From CAXBBB01 sp963841855 (GTDB taxonomy: Bacteria; Bacteroidota; Rhodothermia; Rhodothermales; BA12): a stretch of 64,000 nucleotides of DNA. A model generated the notes under the pieces. The model was not told where the DNA came from. It did no database searches and was given only the letters and a program-made list of their open reading frames with translations. This document shows, one piece after another, positions 1-9,015 of this stretch; position 1 is the stretch's first letter, and every line of letters starts with the position of its first letter. The stretch covers positions 744,001-808,000 of the forward strand of contig CAWJEJ010000001.1 of assembly GCA_963841855.1 (NCBI GenBank). The letters run 5' to 3'. The position numbers and the translations under genes are program-made.

Positions 1-3000
1 AGCACGTTCTCGACATCCCAGCTGACCTCGAAGCGCTGACCGGCAACGGTGCGGACTTCCTGGCGCAGGCTGAAGTCGAGGAAGTTCTGCCACGGACCGC
101 GATCGGTGTTGCGCTCGAAGATGCCGCCCTGCGCGTCCTGCAGCGCGTCGCGCGAGCCGATCAGGCTCTGGAGCGCCTCCCAATCGGCGTCGGTCATCTC
201 GACTTGGTCGCGGCTGGCTGGAATGAACGCCAGGTCGCCGCGGTCGAAGCCGTCGCCGTTGGCGTCGCTGCGGGCGTAGATGTAGCTGACCGGATTGCCA
301 CTGCGTCCGTCGTAGAGCAGCGTGCCCGTCGTGGCGAAGCGGTCGGCGTAGGCGAGGCGGTAGCTGGCCGTGGCGAGTAGGCGGTGCTTGAGTTCGAAGT
401 TGCTCGTCGCAAGCGGCGGGTCGTTCACGTCCAGCCCGACCGCCAGGTCGCGCACGTTGCTCCGGGCCTGGCTGCTCGTGACCGAGTTGATGTCCTTGGC
501 CGTCGAGTTGGTGTACGACAGGCTGAAGAAGGCATCCGGCAGGAAACCCTGGTTGATCTTCTTCTGCAGCTGAACCGTCGCGTTGGTCGTGTAGCCCTCG
601 TCCGTGTTCGTGAGCAGGATCACGCTCTGATAGTCGTCCGAGATAGTGGCACGCCGCTGGCGGCTGCGCCCGTCGACCGTGGTGGGGTCGAGCGCGAACG
701 GCTGCCGGTTGAGTTCTTTCCACTGCATCGCGTCGATGACCTTGGTGTAGATCACTTCGGCCGTCGCGACGAGACCGCCGCCTAGCGACTGATCGAGCGC
801 GAAGTTGGTGCGGAAGTTCGTCGGGTTCTTGAAGTCCGGGTCGGTCAGGTTAATCTCGGCCGAGCCTTCGCTCAGACCGAAGTCACGGGCCGTGTACTGG
901 TTGTCCGGGTCGAAGCGAAAGCCGCCTGCGTTAGCGATGGCCGACTCGCTGCGCACGCTGACACCTCCCAGCAGGGATCCGTCGTTGGAGAACGAGTTCG
1001 AGATCCAGACGCTAGGGAAGCGCCCCGCGAACACGCCCGCACCGCCGCGCACCTGGGTGTTGCGCTCGGGGTCGATGGCGTAGTTGAAGCCGAAGCGGGG
1101 CGAGACGATCACGTTGCCGCCGGGCGTCTCGCTGTTGTCGAAGCCGAAAATGTCTTCGAACGAGCGTCCTGGTACTGCCTCAATTTGAGTAGGAGTAAGA
1201 CCTGCATCACGAAGCACAACCAAATCAGACTGTGACAGTCCATTACCGGCTTTGCTCGGGCTGTCCGGGTAAAACGGAATGTCGAGTCGCAGGCCCAGGT
1301 TGACCGTCAACTGGTTGTTGACCTTCCACTCATCCTGGGCGTAGAAGCCGACGAGCCAGTTGCTGAACTCGGCCAGCGGGCGGTCTTCGCCTTCGATCGC
1401 CGAGTAGTTGCGCTCGTAGCTGCTGGGCGTTCCAGCGCGGAAATCGGCGACGCTGTCGAAGCTGTAATAGCCGTAGAAGTTGCGGATGAACAGGTTGGCG
1501 AAGCTCTGGTACGTGTTCTGCGTGCCCAGCGTGATCACGTGGTCTCCGGCAAAGATGTTGAAGTTGTTGGTCAGCTCAAAAACGTCGGCGTCGATGTTGT
1601 TGGCGCCCCTGAACTGGTCCGGCCCCAGGCTGACGCGTCCGCCGCTGCTGGTGTCGCCCGGCGCGATGATGTCGCCATCGCCGACGCCGTTGATGTCGAC
1701 CGACGGGAACGGCGCGAACTGGAGCGTCGAAGGCTGGCGGTTGGTCTGCAGGCTGGCGCGGAACTGGTTGGCGTAGCGCGCGCCAAACAGCGAGTTGAGT
1801 TCGAAGACCGTGCTCGTGTTCGTGTTTTCGCGCTTGTAGTAGCGGTCCTCGAGCTGGAAGCTGTTGGTGCGGTCGCGGAAGATGCCGTCGTCCAACTGGC
1901 CTTTGACGTAGTTGAAGCGCAGCGTGGCGTTGTTCGACGGATTGACGTTGTAGTCGACGCGGGCGAACAGCTTGTTGGAGACCGTCTGCTGGTCGAACTG
2001 GTCGATCGAACCGGCGTCGCGTCCATACTGTGCGTCCAGAATGTCGAGCACTTCCTGGACCGACGAGCGGTTGGCCTCGAACGTCGTCGCGGCGGGCGCA
2101 TCGAGGAAACCGGCAACGATCGGCGCGTCGCGCCGCACGGCCTCGCCCGAGACGAAGAAGAACAGCTTGTCTTTGACAAGTGGCCCGCCGAGCGTAGCGC
2201 CCGTCGTGAACTCGCCGAAGTCGTCGAACGATTGGTCGTCGAAATCGCCCACGAAGTCCTGGTTGCGGCCCAGGTAGTAGCCCGATCCCGTGAAGCGGTT
2301 GGTGCCGCTCTTGGTGACGACGTTGATCGAGCCGCCCGAGAAGTTGCCTTGGGTCACGTCGTAGGGCGAGATGGCGACCTGAAACTCTTGGATCGCGTCG
2401 AGGCTGATCGGCTGCGTGCCCGACGATCCGCCCGGCGTGCCCGACTGCTCCAGTCCGAAGCCGTCGTTGATGGCCGCGCCGTCGATCTGGATGTTGTTGA
2501 ACCGGCTCGACGATCCGGCGACGCTCGTGCCGGCTTCGCTGCCCGATCCGCTGGGCGCGAACTGAGGTGTCAGGCGCGTGAAATCGGTGAGTGAGCGGTT
2601 GATCGTCGGAATGCGCTCAATCTCCTCCTGCGACACGTTGGTGCCTGCGCCCTTGTTTTCGGCCGACAGCAACTGCCCCCGCTCGGCTGTCACCTCGACT
2701 TCGCCCGCCTGCAGCGACTCCTCGCGCAGCGTCACGTCGAGCAAGCGGTCTTCGCCCAGCGCAAGCGTGAGGCCCGTCTCCTCGTATGCTGTGAATCCGA
2801 TGTAGCTGAACTGGATCGTATAGGGACCGCCGACGCGCAGGTTGCGCAGGTTGTAGCGGCCGTCACTCCGCGTCGCGACGCCGTAGCGCGTGCCCGACGG
2901 CTGGTGGACGGCGATCACGTTGACGCCGGGGAGCGTGGCGCCCTGGGTATCTGTGACGGTGCCGTTGAGGGCCGACGTGGTGACGCCCTGGGCGCGTGCG

Positions 3001-3062
3001 GAGGGGGCCGCGACGAGGAGGAGAAGTGTCAGCGCGGCGAGGCGCTGTAGAAACGTATTCAT
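1..3062 (-). CDS. TonB-dependent receptor, Oar-like (3' end cut by window edge)
   Basis: Outer-membrane receptor of the TonB-dependent class; substrate unknown. The ATG at 3062 opens a typical signal peptide (residues 1-25, ending SARAQ). Next comes a carboxypeptidase-regulatory-like beta-sandwich at about residues 27-110, with a GTVTDTQGATLPGVNV start and a FSYIGFTAYEE core. The plug domain follows at about 125-240 and includes IQIDGAAINDGFGLEQSG and GGSINVVTKSGTNRF. The rest is barrel-like sequence rich in aromatic and Asn/Asp loop residues. The frame stays open to base 1 and the last visible residues are still barrel-like, so the C-terminal strands lie outside the window. The combination of regulatory-like domain, plug and 'GTNRFTGS' motif is that of Oar-type receptors common in Bacteroidota. 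It is divergent from nuoA across a 340-bp gap. Confidence 0.92.
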   Translation of the reverse strand, partial: MNTFLQRLAALTLLLLVAAPSARAQGVTTSALNGTVTDTQGATLPGVNVIAVHQPSGTRYGVATRSDGRYNLRNLRVGGPYTIQFSYIGFTAYEETGLTLALGEDRLLDVTLREESLQAGEVEVTAERGQLLSAENKGAGTNVSQEEIERIPTINRSLTDFTRLTPQFAPSGSGSEAGTSVAGSSSRFNNIQIDGAAINDGFGLEQSGTPGGSSGTQPISLDAIQEFQVAISPYDVTQGNFSGGSINVVTKSGTNRFTGSGYYLGRNQDFVGDFDDQSFDDFGEFTTGATLGGPLVKDKLFFFVSGEAVRRDAPIVAGFLDAPAATTFEANRSSVQEVLDILDAQYGRDAGSIDQFDQQTVSNKLFARVDYNVNPSNNATLRFNYVKGQLDDGIFRDRTNSFQLEDRYYKRENTNTSTVFELNSLFGARYANQFRASLQTNRQPSTLQFAPFPSVDINGVGDGDIIAPGDTSSGGRVSLGPDQFRGANNIDADVFELTNNFNIFAGDHVITLGTQNTYQSFANLFIRNFYGYYSFDSVADFRAGTPSSYERNYSAIEGEDRPLAEFSNWLVGFYAQDEWKVNNQLTVNLGLRLDIPFYPDSPSKAGNGLSQSDLVVLRDAGLTPTQIEAVPGRSFEDIFGFDNSETPGGNVIVSPRFGFNYAIDPERNTQVRGGAGVFAGRFPSVWISNSFSNDGSLLGGVSVRSESAIANAGGFRFDPDNQYTARDFGLSEGSAEINLTDPDFKNPTNFRTNFALDQSLGGGLVATAEVIYTKVIDAMQWKELNRQPFALDPTTVDGRSRQRRATISDDYQSVILLTNTDEGYTTNATVQLQKKINQGFLPDAFFSLSYTNSTAKDINSVTSSQARSNVRDLAVGLDVNDPPLATSNFELKHRLLATASYRLAYADRFATTGTLLYDGRSGNPVSYIYARSDANGDGFDRGDLAFIPASRDQVEMTDADWEALQSLIGSRDALQDAQGGIFERNTDRGPWQNFLDFSLRQEVRTVAGQRFEVSWDVENV

Positions 3063-3402
3063 CGGAGTGCGATGCGAGTGGTGTAGGCCGGCTCGTGAAA
3101 GCGCGCGGCTTGGTTGAAATAGCCTCGCCATGCAGCAGAGGCGCGCGCAAACTATCTCGCCGCAAGCGGCAAAGTGCGCCCTCGCGTAGGAGTAACAGAT
3201 CGTTGACACTGGCTTGGGCATAGCCTCACACACGCTTCCGCCGGGCTTCACTCATCACTTCCAGGCCGCGGGAAAGCCTCTTTTGCCGTCTCGGGCAGTT
3301 CGGCGCCGACCCCTAGCCGCCGGTCCCGACGCATAGCCCAGAGGAGACCGTTCCCAAACGCCTCACGAGGGCTTCCCCTTTGCGCCGTTGGCAGAGAGCG
3401 AG
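3063..3402. other. Divergent intergenic region between the TonB receptor and nuoA
   Basis: About 340 bp separate the receptor start (minus strand) from nuoA (plus strand). Both promoters must lie here. I see no convincing -33/-7 Bacteroidota promoter pair, riboswitch, RNA gene or palindrome. Short open frames on both strands show only GC-biased shadow composition. Confidence 0.5.
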
Positions 3403-3810
3403 ATGGATGGGTACCTTGCGATGCCCTTTCACCCGCTCGCGATGCTCGAACAGTTCGTCCCGCTCTTTCTCATGATCGCCATGGCCACCGGCCTGGCGCT
3501 GACGCTGCTCGCCGGCGCCAACTTCTTGGGCCCGTCGCGCCCTAACGTGATCAAGCAAAAGGCGTACGAGAGCGGCATGGACCCCGTCGGGACTGCCCGC
3601 GACCGCTACTCGGTCAAGTTTTACTTGGTCGCTATGATCTTCATCGTGTTCGACGTTGAAGTCGTGTTCCTCTACCCGTGGGCCGTCGCCTTCCGCGACT
3701 TCATTGATGCGGGCATCGGCCTTCCGGTCATGGGAGCCGTCTTCTTCTTCATTGCCATCCTGACGCTCGGCTTGGTTTACGACATTCGCAAAGGCGGCCT
3801 CGATTTTTAG
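3403..3810 (+). CDS. nuoA: NADH-quinone oxidoreductase subunit A
   Basis: Small membrane subunit of respiratory complex I, about 135 aa. Three transmembrane helices are visible: residues near PLFLMIAMATGLALTLLAG, FYLVAMIFIVFDVEVVFLYP and VMGAVFFFIAILTLGLVYD. The family signature is clear: YESGMDPVGTARDRYSVKFY followed by the acidic FDVEVVFLYPW helix, which lines the quinone-site loop and membrane arm. The start is uncertain. The ATG at 3403 has a purine-rich GAGAGCGAG just upstream. An ATG at 3421 would give the shorter MPFHPLAM N-terminus, and a TTG at 3388 is also in frame. It is the first gene of the nuo cluster and is separated from nuoB by a palindrome-rich 263-bp gap. Confidence 0.95.
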   Translation: MDGYLAMPFHPLAMLEQFVPLFLMIAMATGLALTLLAGANFLGPSRPNVIKQKAYESGMDPVGTARDRYSVKFYLVAMIFIVFDVEVVFLYPWAVAFRDFIDAGIGLPVMGAVFFFIAILTLGLVYDIRKGGLDF

Positions 3811-3832
3811 ACGGACCGTTCAGCGTTGCCGC

Positions 3833-3975
3833 GTCAGACCACCCCGCCTTCGGCACCCCTCCTCATCTGAGGAGCGGACCTATTTGATCCAGCTTCCAAC
3901 TCGTCCTCCCCTTAGTCAAGGGGAGGTGCCCGCGGAGCCTGCCCCCGGCTTGATCGTGGGGCGGAGGGGTCTGAC
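3833..3975. repeat. 143-bp nested palindromic element between nuoA and nuoB
   Basis: The ends are imperfect inverted repeats: 3833-3848 (GTCAGACCACCCCGCC) pairs with 3960-3975 (GGCGGAGGGGTCTGAC), matching at 14 of 16 positions. Inside are two perfect hairpins: 3859-3874 (CTCCTCA/TGAGGAG, 2-nt loop) and 3905-3926 (CCTCCCCTT/AAGGGGAGG, 4-nt loop). A further outer pair, 3823-3831 (GCGTTGCCG) with 4008-4016 (CGGCAACGC), encloses the whole. No ORF is present. The layout resembles a REP/MITE-like element, but no second copy occurs in this window. Confidence 0.7.
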
Positions 3976-4073
3976 ACACCCAACTTTCAATCAAAACTGA
4001 AAACGTCCGGCAACGCTCGAAACAGCACCCCGCGCGCGGCATTAGCCTGACTACACAATCCACTTCCCCCCTT

Positions 4074-4691
4074 ATGGCCGACGGACTCTTCAAAGAAGGC
4101 TACCTCACCACGCGCGTTGATTACGTCGCCAACTGGGCACGTTCGAACAGCTTGATGCCCATGCCGATGGGCCTGGCCTGCTGCGCGATCGAGATGATGG
4201 CGTTTGCCGGACCCAAGTACGACGTAGCCCGCTTCGGATCCGAGGCGATGCGCTTCTCTCCGCGCCAGGCCGACCTGATGATCGTCGCCGGATGGGTGAC
4301 GTACAAGATGTCGCACGCCATTCGCCGCGTGTGGGACCAGATGGCCGATCCTAAGTGGTGCATCGCGATGGGCGCCTGCGCCTCGACCGGAGGCATGCAC
4401 CGCTGCTACGGCGTCGTCCAGGGCTGCGACAACTTTTTGCCGGTCGATGTTTACATCAGCGGGTGCCCTCCGCGCCCCGAATCGGTCGTCCACGCGCTGA
4501 TGGACATTCAGGAGAAGATCCGCAACGACTATAGCCTGACCGATGATTACACGAGCGGCAACAAGCGCGAGCACGCCACGATCGAAACGCCCGGCATGCT
4601 GACGCCTCAGGGCCGACGCATCGTCACGCCCGCCGATCTCTACACGGACCAGGAAGCTCCTGCCCTCGTCTCGTCCGACACGTCGCTCTAA
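4074..4691 (+). CDS. nuoB: NADH-quinone oxidoreductase subunit B
   Basis: Complex I connecting-module subunit that carries the terminal [4Fe-4S] cluster N2 and passes electrons to quinone. The four ligands are present with family spacing: Cys36-Cys37 (GLACCAIEMM), Cys102 (MGACASTGGM) and Cys131 (SGCPPRPE). The protein is 205 aa, and after about residue 155 it has a poorly conserved hydrophilic tail, as in many NuoB proteins. The start ATG at 4074 follows a pyrimidine-rich stretch without a Shine-Dalgarno sequence. nuoC starts 12 bp downstream. Confidence 0.97.
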   Translation: MADGLFKEGYLTTRVDYVANWARSNSLMPMPMGLACCAIEMMAFAGPKYDVARFGSEAMRFSPRQADLMIVAGWVTYKMSHAIRRVWDQMADPKWCIAMGACASTGGMHRCYGVVQGCDNFLPVDVYISGCPPRPESVVHALMDIQEKIRNDYSLTDDYTSGNKREHATIETPGMLTPQGRRIVTPADLYTDQEAPALVSSDTSL

Positions 4692-4703
4692 GCCTACCGC
4701 CGC

Positions 4704-5375
4704 ATGTCCGAATCCCTGAAGTTTCACTTCACACCCGCCGACGCGCCGACCGACCTCGACGACGTCAACCCGCACGTCAAAGCGACGACGCACCTGCCCG
4801 AAATCGCCGATGCGTTCGTCGCTCAGTTTGAGGGTGCCGAAGTCCTGCCGGTGTACGCAGGCGAGACGACGATTCGGCTGGGCAAGTCGCAGATCGTCGA
4901 CGCCGTCCGGTGGCTCAAGGAAACGCACGGGTTCACCTACCTCGCCGATCTGGGTGGGCTGGACCGCTTCACCGAAGACGATCGCTACGAAGTGTTTTAC
5001 AACTTCCTCAGCCTGACACTCAGCAAGCGCCTGCGCCTGACGATCCGAGTCGACGAGGAAGACCTGACCGTCCCGTCGATCACCGACGTGCACCGCAGCG
5101 CCGACTGGCACGAGCGCGAAGTGTGGGACATGTTCGGCATCACGTTCAGCGGCCACGGCGATCTACGGCGCATGTACCTGCCCGAAGACTTCGCGTACCA
5201 TCCGCTGCGCAAGGAATTTCCGCTCCTCGGCATCCCCGGCAGCCTTCCGCTTCCGGCCCAGACTCCCGGCGGCGACCTCAACATGGACCCTTTCCCTGCT
5301 GCTCACGGCTCCCCCACGGTCAAGAGCTTCAACGAGCCCCGCTACGTCGATCCTGACGTAGGCGTCCACGACTGA
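4704..5375 (+). CDS. nuoC: NADH-quinone oxidoreductase subunit C
   Basis: 30-kDa subunit of the peripheral arm of complex I. The 223-aa protein has the conserved NuoC core from about residue 55: FTYLADLGGLD, then VPSITDVHRSADWHEREVWDMFGITFSGH and LRRMYLPEDFAYHPLRKEFPLLG, the 30-kDa family signature. The first 30 residues are acidic and variable. It stands alone and is not fused to nuoD. A palindromic repeat of the 85-97 bp family lies between it and nuoD. Confidence 0.96.
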   Translation: MSESLKFHFTPADAPTDLDDVNPHVKATTHLPEIADAFVAQFEGAEVLPVYAGETTIRLGKSQIVDAVRWLKETHGFTYLADLGGLDRFTEDDRYEVFYNFLSLTLSKRLRLTIRVDEEDLTVPSITDVHRSADWHEREVWDMFGITFSGHGDLRRMYLPEDFAYHPLRKEFPLLGIPGSLPLPAQTPGGDLNMDPFPAAHGSPTVKSFNEPRYVDPDVGVHD

Positions 5376-5378
5376 CCA

Positions 5379-5466
5379 CGTGTCATCGCGAGCGTAGCGG
5401 GGCGATCTCCGAAGCCAGCCGATTGCACGGAGATCGCCACGTCGCTCCGCTCCTCGCGATGACACG
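5379..5466. repeat. Palindromic repeat, family A copy 1
   Basis: Double palindrome between nuoC and nuoD. The outer arms 5379-5392 (CGTGTCATCGCGAG) and 5453-5466 (CTCGCGATGACACG) are a perfect 14-bp inverted repeat. The inner arms 5401-5410 (GGCGATCTCC) and 5429-5438 (GGAGATCGCC) are a perfect 10-bp repeat. Related copies lie at 6892-6971 and 35049-35145. As RNA this would fold into a long interrupted hairpin inside the nuo transcript. Confidence 0.85.
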
Positions 5467-5511
5467 CCTGGAGATCAGCGCTCCGCCCCACCTGAATAGA
5501 ACACCGCCCCG

Positions 5512-6855
5512 ATGAGCATAGCCCCCATGATGTCCGCTCCGGCCACGCTGGCTGAGAACGAGAATGTCTTTACGTTCTGGCCGCGTCACCAGGAGGCGCT
5601 CTACAAGCGGCTCGAAAGCAAGCACGCGTGGCTTGAGGAAAGCCGCGGTGGCATCGGCGGAGACGGCGCCGAATACGTCGATCCGCTCGAGAACGAGATG
5701 ATTCTCAACATCGGGCCGCAGCACCCGGCGACGCACGGCGTGCTCCGCGCCGTCGCCAAGCTGGACGGCGAACTGATTGAGCGGTGCGTGCTCGACATCG
5801 GCTACCTGCACCGCGGCATCGAGAAGATGGCCGAGAACAAGACGTACCAGGAGTTCATGCCCTACACGGATAGGATGGACTATCTCGCGCCCTACTCGAA
5901 CAACGTGGCGTGGTGCCTCGCCGTCGAGAAGCTGGCGGCCATCGAAGTGCCCGAACGCGCTCAGTGGATCCGCATGATCGGATCGGAACTGGCGCGCATC
6001 TCGGCCCACCTGTTGTGGATGGGTGTCGGCCTGATGGATGCGGGAGCGGTCAGCGTCTTCCTCTGGGCGTTCCAGGCCCGAGAGGATATCTACACCATCT
6101 TCGACGAGATCGCCGGGGCGCGGTTCACGGTCAGCCACAGCCGCATCGGCGGCGTCGCGAGTGACCTGACGCCCGGAGCGTTCAGCGAGCTGCGCAAGTT
6201 CGTCGACAGCTACCCGGACGTGGTCAGGGGCTGGCAGAAGCTGCTCAACCGCAACCGCATCTGGATGGACCGCAACGTCGGCATCGGCATCCTGACGGCC
6301 GAAGAGGTTCAGATGTTGGGCATGCGCGGCCCCAACCTGCGCGGTAGCGGTATCGGGCACGACATCCGTCGCTTCGAGCCGTACCTCAAGTACGCCGATG
6401 TCGATTTCAACATCCCGATCCGCGAGGAGGGCGACAGCTACGCGCGCTACATGATCCGGATGGAGGAGATGCTGGAGTCGATTCGCATCATCAAGCAGTG
6501 CCTCGACCGGATGAAGCCTGGCCCGATCCGAGTGGATAACGCCAAGAAGTCGTACCCGAGCAAGAACGAGGTCTATAGCTCGATGGAGGGCATGATTCAC
6601 GACTTCATGTACACATCCGAGGGCACGACGCCGCCCAAGGGAGCACACGCGTACCACGCCATCGAATCGCCCAAGGGCGAGCTAGGCTTCTACCTCACGA
6701 GCGACGGCACGGGTAGCCCGTGGCGCTGCCGCATCAACACGCCTAGCTTCGCCAACTTGCAGGGTCTGGAGTACATGCTCGAAGGTGCCCTGATCGGCGA
6801 TATGGTCGTCCTGATCGGCAGCATCGACCCCGTCCTGGGCGAGTCAGACAAGTAA
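5512..6855 (+). CDS. nuoD: NADH-quinone oxidoreductase subunit D
   Basis: 49-kDa subunit that forms the quinone-binding pocket of complex I with NuoB. The 447-aa protein has the family landmarks MILNIGPQHPATHGVLR (about residues 63-79, containing the quinone-loop His), YLHRGIEKMAE, and YTDRMDYLAPYSNN with the conserved Tyr-Asp region. The C-terminus SIDPVLGESDK is a variant of the usual D-x-V-x-G-E-x-D-R ending. The N-terminus is about 40 residues longer than the minimal family member. Either the ATG at 5512 or the in-frame ATG six codons later (MMSAP) could be the start. Confidence 0.97.
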   Translation: MSIAPMMSAPATLAENENVFTFWPRHQEALYKRLESKHAWLEESRGGIGGDGAEYVDPLENEMILNIGPQHPATHGVLRAVAKLDGELIERCVLDIGYLHRGIEKMAENKTYQEFMPYTDRMDYLAPYSNNVAWCLAVEKLAAIEVPERAQWIRMIGSELARISAHLLWMGVGLMDAGAVSVFLWAFQAREDIYTIFDEIAGARFTVSHSRIGGVASDLTPGAFSELRKFVDSYPDVVRGWQKLLNRNRIWMDRNVGIGILTAEEVQMLGMRGPNLRGSGIGHDIRRFEPYLKYADVDFNIPIREEGDSYARYMIRMEEMLESIRIIKQCLDRMKPGPIRVDNAKKSYPSKNEVYSSMEGMIHDFMYTSEGTTPPKGAHAYHAIESPKGELGFYLTSDGTGSPWRCRINTPSFANLQGLEYMLEGALIGDMVVLIGSIDPVLGESDK

Positions 6856-6891
6856 CCGCGCTCGACGCCCCACCCTCACCCCTCCCAATTG

Positions 6892-6971
6892 CCATCGCGA
6901 GCAAAGCGTGGCGATCTCCCAACCAGCCGCTAGCTTCGGCGATCGCTGCGTCGCTCCGCTCCTCGCGACGG
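6892..6971. repeat. Palindromic repeat, family A copy 2 (degenerate)
   Basis: Lies between nuoD and nuoE. The arms 6892-6901 (CCATCGCGAG) and 6962-6971 (CTCGCGACGG) match at 8 of 10 positions. The inner GGCGATCTCC is intact on the left, while the right inner arm has drifted (GGCGATCGC). The right flank GTCGCTCCGCTCCTCGCGA is nearly identical to the same part of copy 1. Confidence 0.75.
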
Positions 6972-7001
6972 AAAACTGCAACTCCTAGCCCGCCCCGCCT
7001 C

Positions 7002-7673
7002 ATGTCGCACATCGGCCAAGAAATCGCCCCGTTCCCCGAGCAGAAGCCCGACCCGGTCATCCCCGCCGATCAGTTGGTGTGGACGGCCGACGAGCAGAAG
7101 TTGGTCGACGCGTTTCGGGCGCAGTACCCCGAGCCTGAAGCCGCGATCATGAAGGTGCTCTGGCTGGCTCAGGAGAAGTGGGGCTGGCTGCCTCCCGAAG
7201 CGATCCAGTTCTGCGCCGATACGCTCGATATTGAATACGCCCGAGCCTACGGCGTGGCGACGTTTTACACGATGTATTTCAAGCAGAACCTGGGCAAGCA
7301 CATCCTCGAAGTCTGCACGTGCTTCTCGTGCCAGGTCTGCGGCGGCTACGACTCGCTCCACTACCTCGAGAAAAAGCTCGGTATCCACAGCGGCGAGACC
7401 ACGCCCGACGGTCAGTTCCACCTGCGCGAAGCCGAATGCTTGGGCGCCTGCGGATCGGCCCCGATGATGCAGGTCACCAACGGCGAGTACCTCCACAACC
7501 TGACGCCCGCCAAACTCGACCAACTCGTCGACGATCTGCGCGCCGGAAAGCAACCTGCGTTCGAGAGCGTGACGCTGCCGCAGGACGAAGACGAAATGGG
7601 CGGCAACCGACGCACCGACGTGACGCATACCGAGGTCTACCAGACGCCGCCGGTCTCGCAATCCGTGGGATGA
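7002..7673 (+). CDS. nuoE: NADH-quinone oxidoreductase subunit E
   Basis: 24-kDa thioredoxin-like [2Fe-2S] subunit (cluster N1a) of the NADH-oxidising module. The ligands are Cys105 and Cys110 (CTCFSC) plus Cys146 and Cys150 (CLGAC), with standard spacing. The helical N-terminal region contains VLWLAQEKWGWLP and the GVATFYTMY motif. At 223 aa it has a longer polar tail (after about residue 185) than the roughly 160-aa classical form. Its TGA stop is followed one base later by the ATG of the next gene, an unrelated membrane protein, so the transcript continues into non-nuo genes. Confidence 0.96.
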   Translation: MSHIGQEIAPFPEQKPDPVIPADQLVWTADEQKLVDAFRAQYPEPEAAIMKVLWLAQEKWGWLPPEAIQFCADTLDIEYARAYGVATFYTMYFKQNLGKHILEVCTCFSCQVCGGYDSLHYLEKKLGIHSGETTPDGQFHLREAECLGACGSAPMMQVTNGEYLHNLTPAKLDQLVDDLRAGKQPAFESVTLPQDEDEMGGNRRTDVTHTEVYQTPPVSQSVG

Positions 7674-7674
7674 G

Positions 7675-8364
7675 ATGAGCAGGACGCGCCGCACCACCTC
7701 TTCGACGCAGCCCCGAGAAGACGAGCACGACGATGCGCTCGACCGCGTCTTTCCACGCGCCACGCTCAAACCGCGCCCGACGGCTCAGTCCGTGCAAAAG
7801 CGTGAGGCGCAGCCACCGCCCGTTCGAGAAGAGAAGCGAGCCTATCCGCAGCGCGTTGCTGTCAGCCGCCCGCCCGCGCTGACAGAGCGAGAGGAGAAGG
7901 TGCGGCGCATCCTGCTCAAAGAGCTAGGCGGGTTGAACGCCAGCACGAACGGCGCGGATGGCCTGAGCTACGTCGAGCGGCAAAAGTTAGAAAAGACGCT
8001 GGACGTCGACTATCTGGATGCGGAGATAAAGAAGGTGGAAGGACAGCTCAAGCACGTGGGATGGTTCAAGAACGGGATCATCATACTGAGCATCGTCTCC
8101 GTCCTGGCCATCGTTTTTGCCCTGTATTCTGGCGCAGACCTCTCGTCTCTCATCGCCGTCCTCAGCCTACCGATGTCTCTTTGGGCAGGCTTCGCCACTC
8201 TGAAGGCACTGCAGCGCCGCCTCTTCATCCTCGAAGCCCTTCGCGCCCTGTCCGATGCCGACGAGATGGACGTCGTGCTCGACCGCGTCACACTCGACGC
8301 CGACCGTCTGATCTCCGAGATCACCCAGCGCGCCCTCTCCGCCGAATCCAGCGCGAGCCGCTGA
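7675..8364 (+). CDS. Hypothetical membrane protein inside the nuo cluster
   Basis: No family recognised. The 229-aa product has a basic, Pro/Arg-rich disordered N-terminus (residues 1-65), then a charged helical stretch. Two hydrophobic segments follow (near WFKNGIIILSIVSVLAIVFAL and LSSLIAVLSLPMSLWAGFATL), separated by a very short loop, which suggests a helical hairpin. The C-terminal helix is amphipathic. The ATG at 7675 sits one base after the nuoE stop, so translation is probably coupled. It is placed where nuoF would be expected. Any role in complex I assembly would be pure inference. Confidence 0.75.
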   Translation: MSRTRRTTSSTQPREDEHDDALDRVFPRATLKPRPTAQSVQKREAQPPPVREEKRAYPQRVAVSRPPALTEREEKVRRILLKELGGLNASTNGADGLSYVERQKLEKTLDVDYLDAEIKKVEGQLKHVGWFKNGIIILSIVSVLAIVFALYSGADLSSLIAVLSLPMSLWAGFATLKALQRRLFILEALRALSDADEMDVVLDRVTLDADRLISEITQRALSAESSASR

Positions 8365-8409
8365 ACGCGTGCGCTCCAAGCGCGTATCCAACGGACTGCC
8401 TCCACGCTC

Positions 8410-9003
8410 ATGACCGCCGACGTACTCGCTCCTCCGACCCAAGCCACCAGCGATGGCGTGCTGTGCTGGACGGTCGATCAGTTTTTCCGCCTGGGCGAGT
8501 TGGGCGTTCTCGACGGTCCGGGCCGCTACGAGTTGAGCGACGGCCTCATCTATTTCATGCCTCCGCAGAGCGCTCCTCATTACTCGACAATCCAGCAGAT
8601 CGCCGTCCACCTCCGCACACTGCTCCAATCGGTGCAAACGGAGGCATACGTTCGCGAGCAAGGCCCGCTCGTCTTCGGTATTGACGCGTATGTCGAACCG
8701 GACTTAGCAGTCGTCGCTGGTTCACGCGCTGATTACAAACAATCGCACCCCGCCACCGCGCTGCTTGCTGTCGAAGTCTCGCACACACCGTACCGCAAGG
8801 ACAGCAGCGTCAAGCGCGCGGCGTACGCTTCGGCTCAAGTCTCGGAGTACTGGATCGTCAACCTGCCCGAACGACGCGTCGAAGTCTATCGCGATCCGCG
8901 CGGCGATGACTACGATACCCGCTTTACCTTCACCGGCGAGCGCGCCTTCGCCCCTCTCTTCGCTCCCGGCGCCTCGCTAACGGCGTCCGACCTCCTGCCC
9001 TGA
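8410..9003 (+). CDS. Uma2 family (DUF820) putative restriction-endonuclease-like protein
   Basis: 197-aa member of the Uma2/DUF820 family, which has a PD-(D/E)xK nuclease-like fold; cellular role unknown. The core is visible: GRYELSDGLIYFM, YVEPDLAVVAG (PD motif), LLAVEVSHTPYRKD (E-x-S plus downstream Lys) and ISEYWIVNLPERRVEVYRDP-type strands near the end. The catalytic-type residues look intact, unlike in the two paralogs further downstream. It sits between the membrane protein at 7675 and nuoF on the same strand, with 12 bp to nuoF. Confidence 0.85.
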   Translation: MTADVLAPPTQATSDGVLCWTVDQFFRLGELGVLDGPGRYELSDGLIYFMPPQSAPHYSTIQQIAVHLRTLLQSVQTEAYVREQGPLVFGIDAYVEPDLAVVAGSRADYKQSHPATALLAVEVSHTPYRKDSSVKRAAYASAQVSEYWIVNLPERRVEVYRDPRGDDYDTRFTFTGERAFAPLFAPGASLTASDLLP

Positions 9004-9015
9004 CCTCTTTTCGAT

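Noticed and set aside
5383..6657. 424-codon frame on the minus strand across nuoD
   Set aside because: Mirrors the nuoD codon pattern; nuoD is unmistakable on the plus strand.
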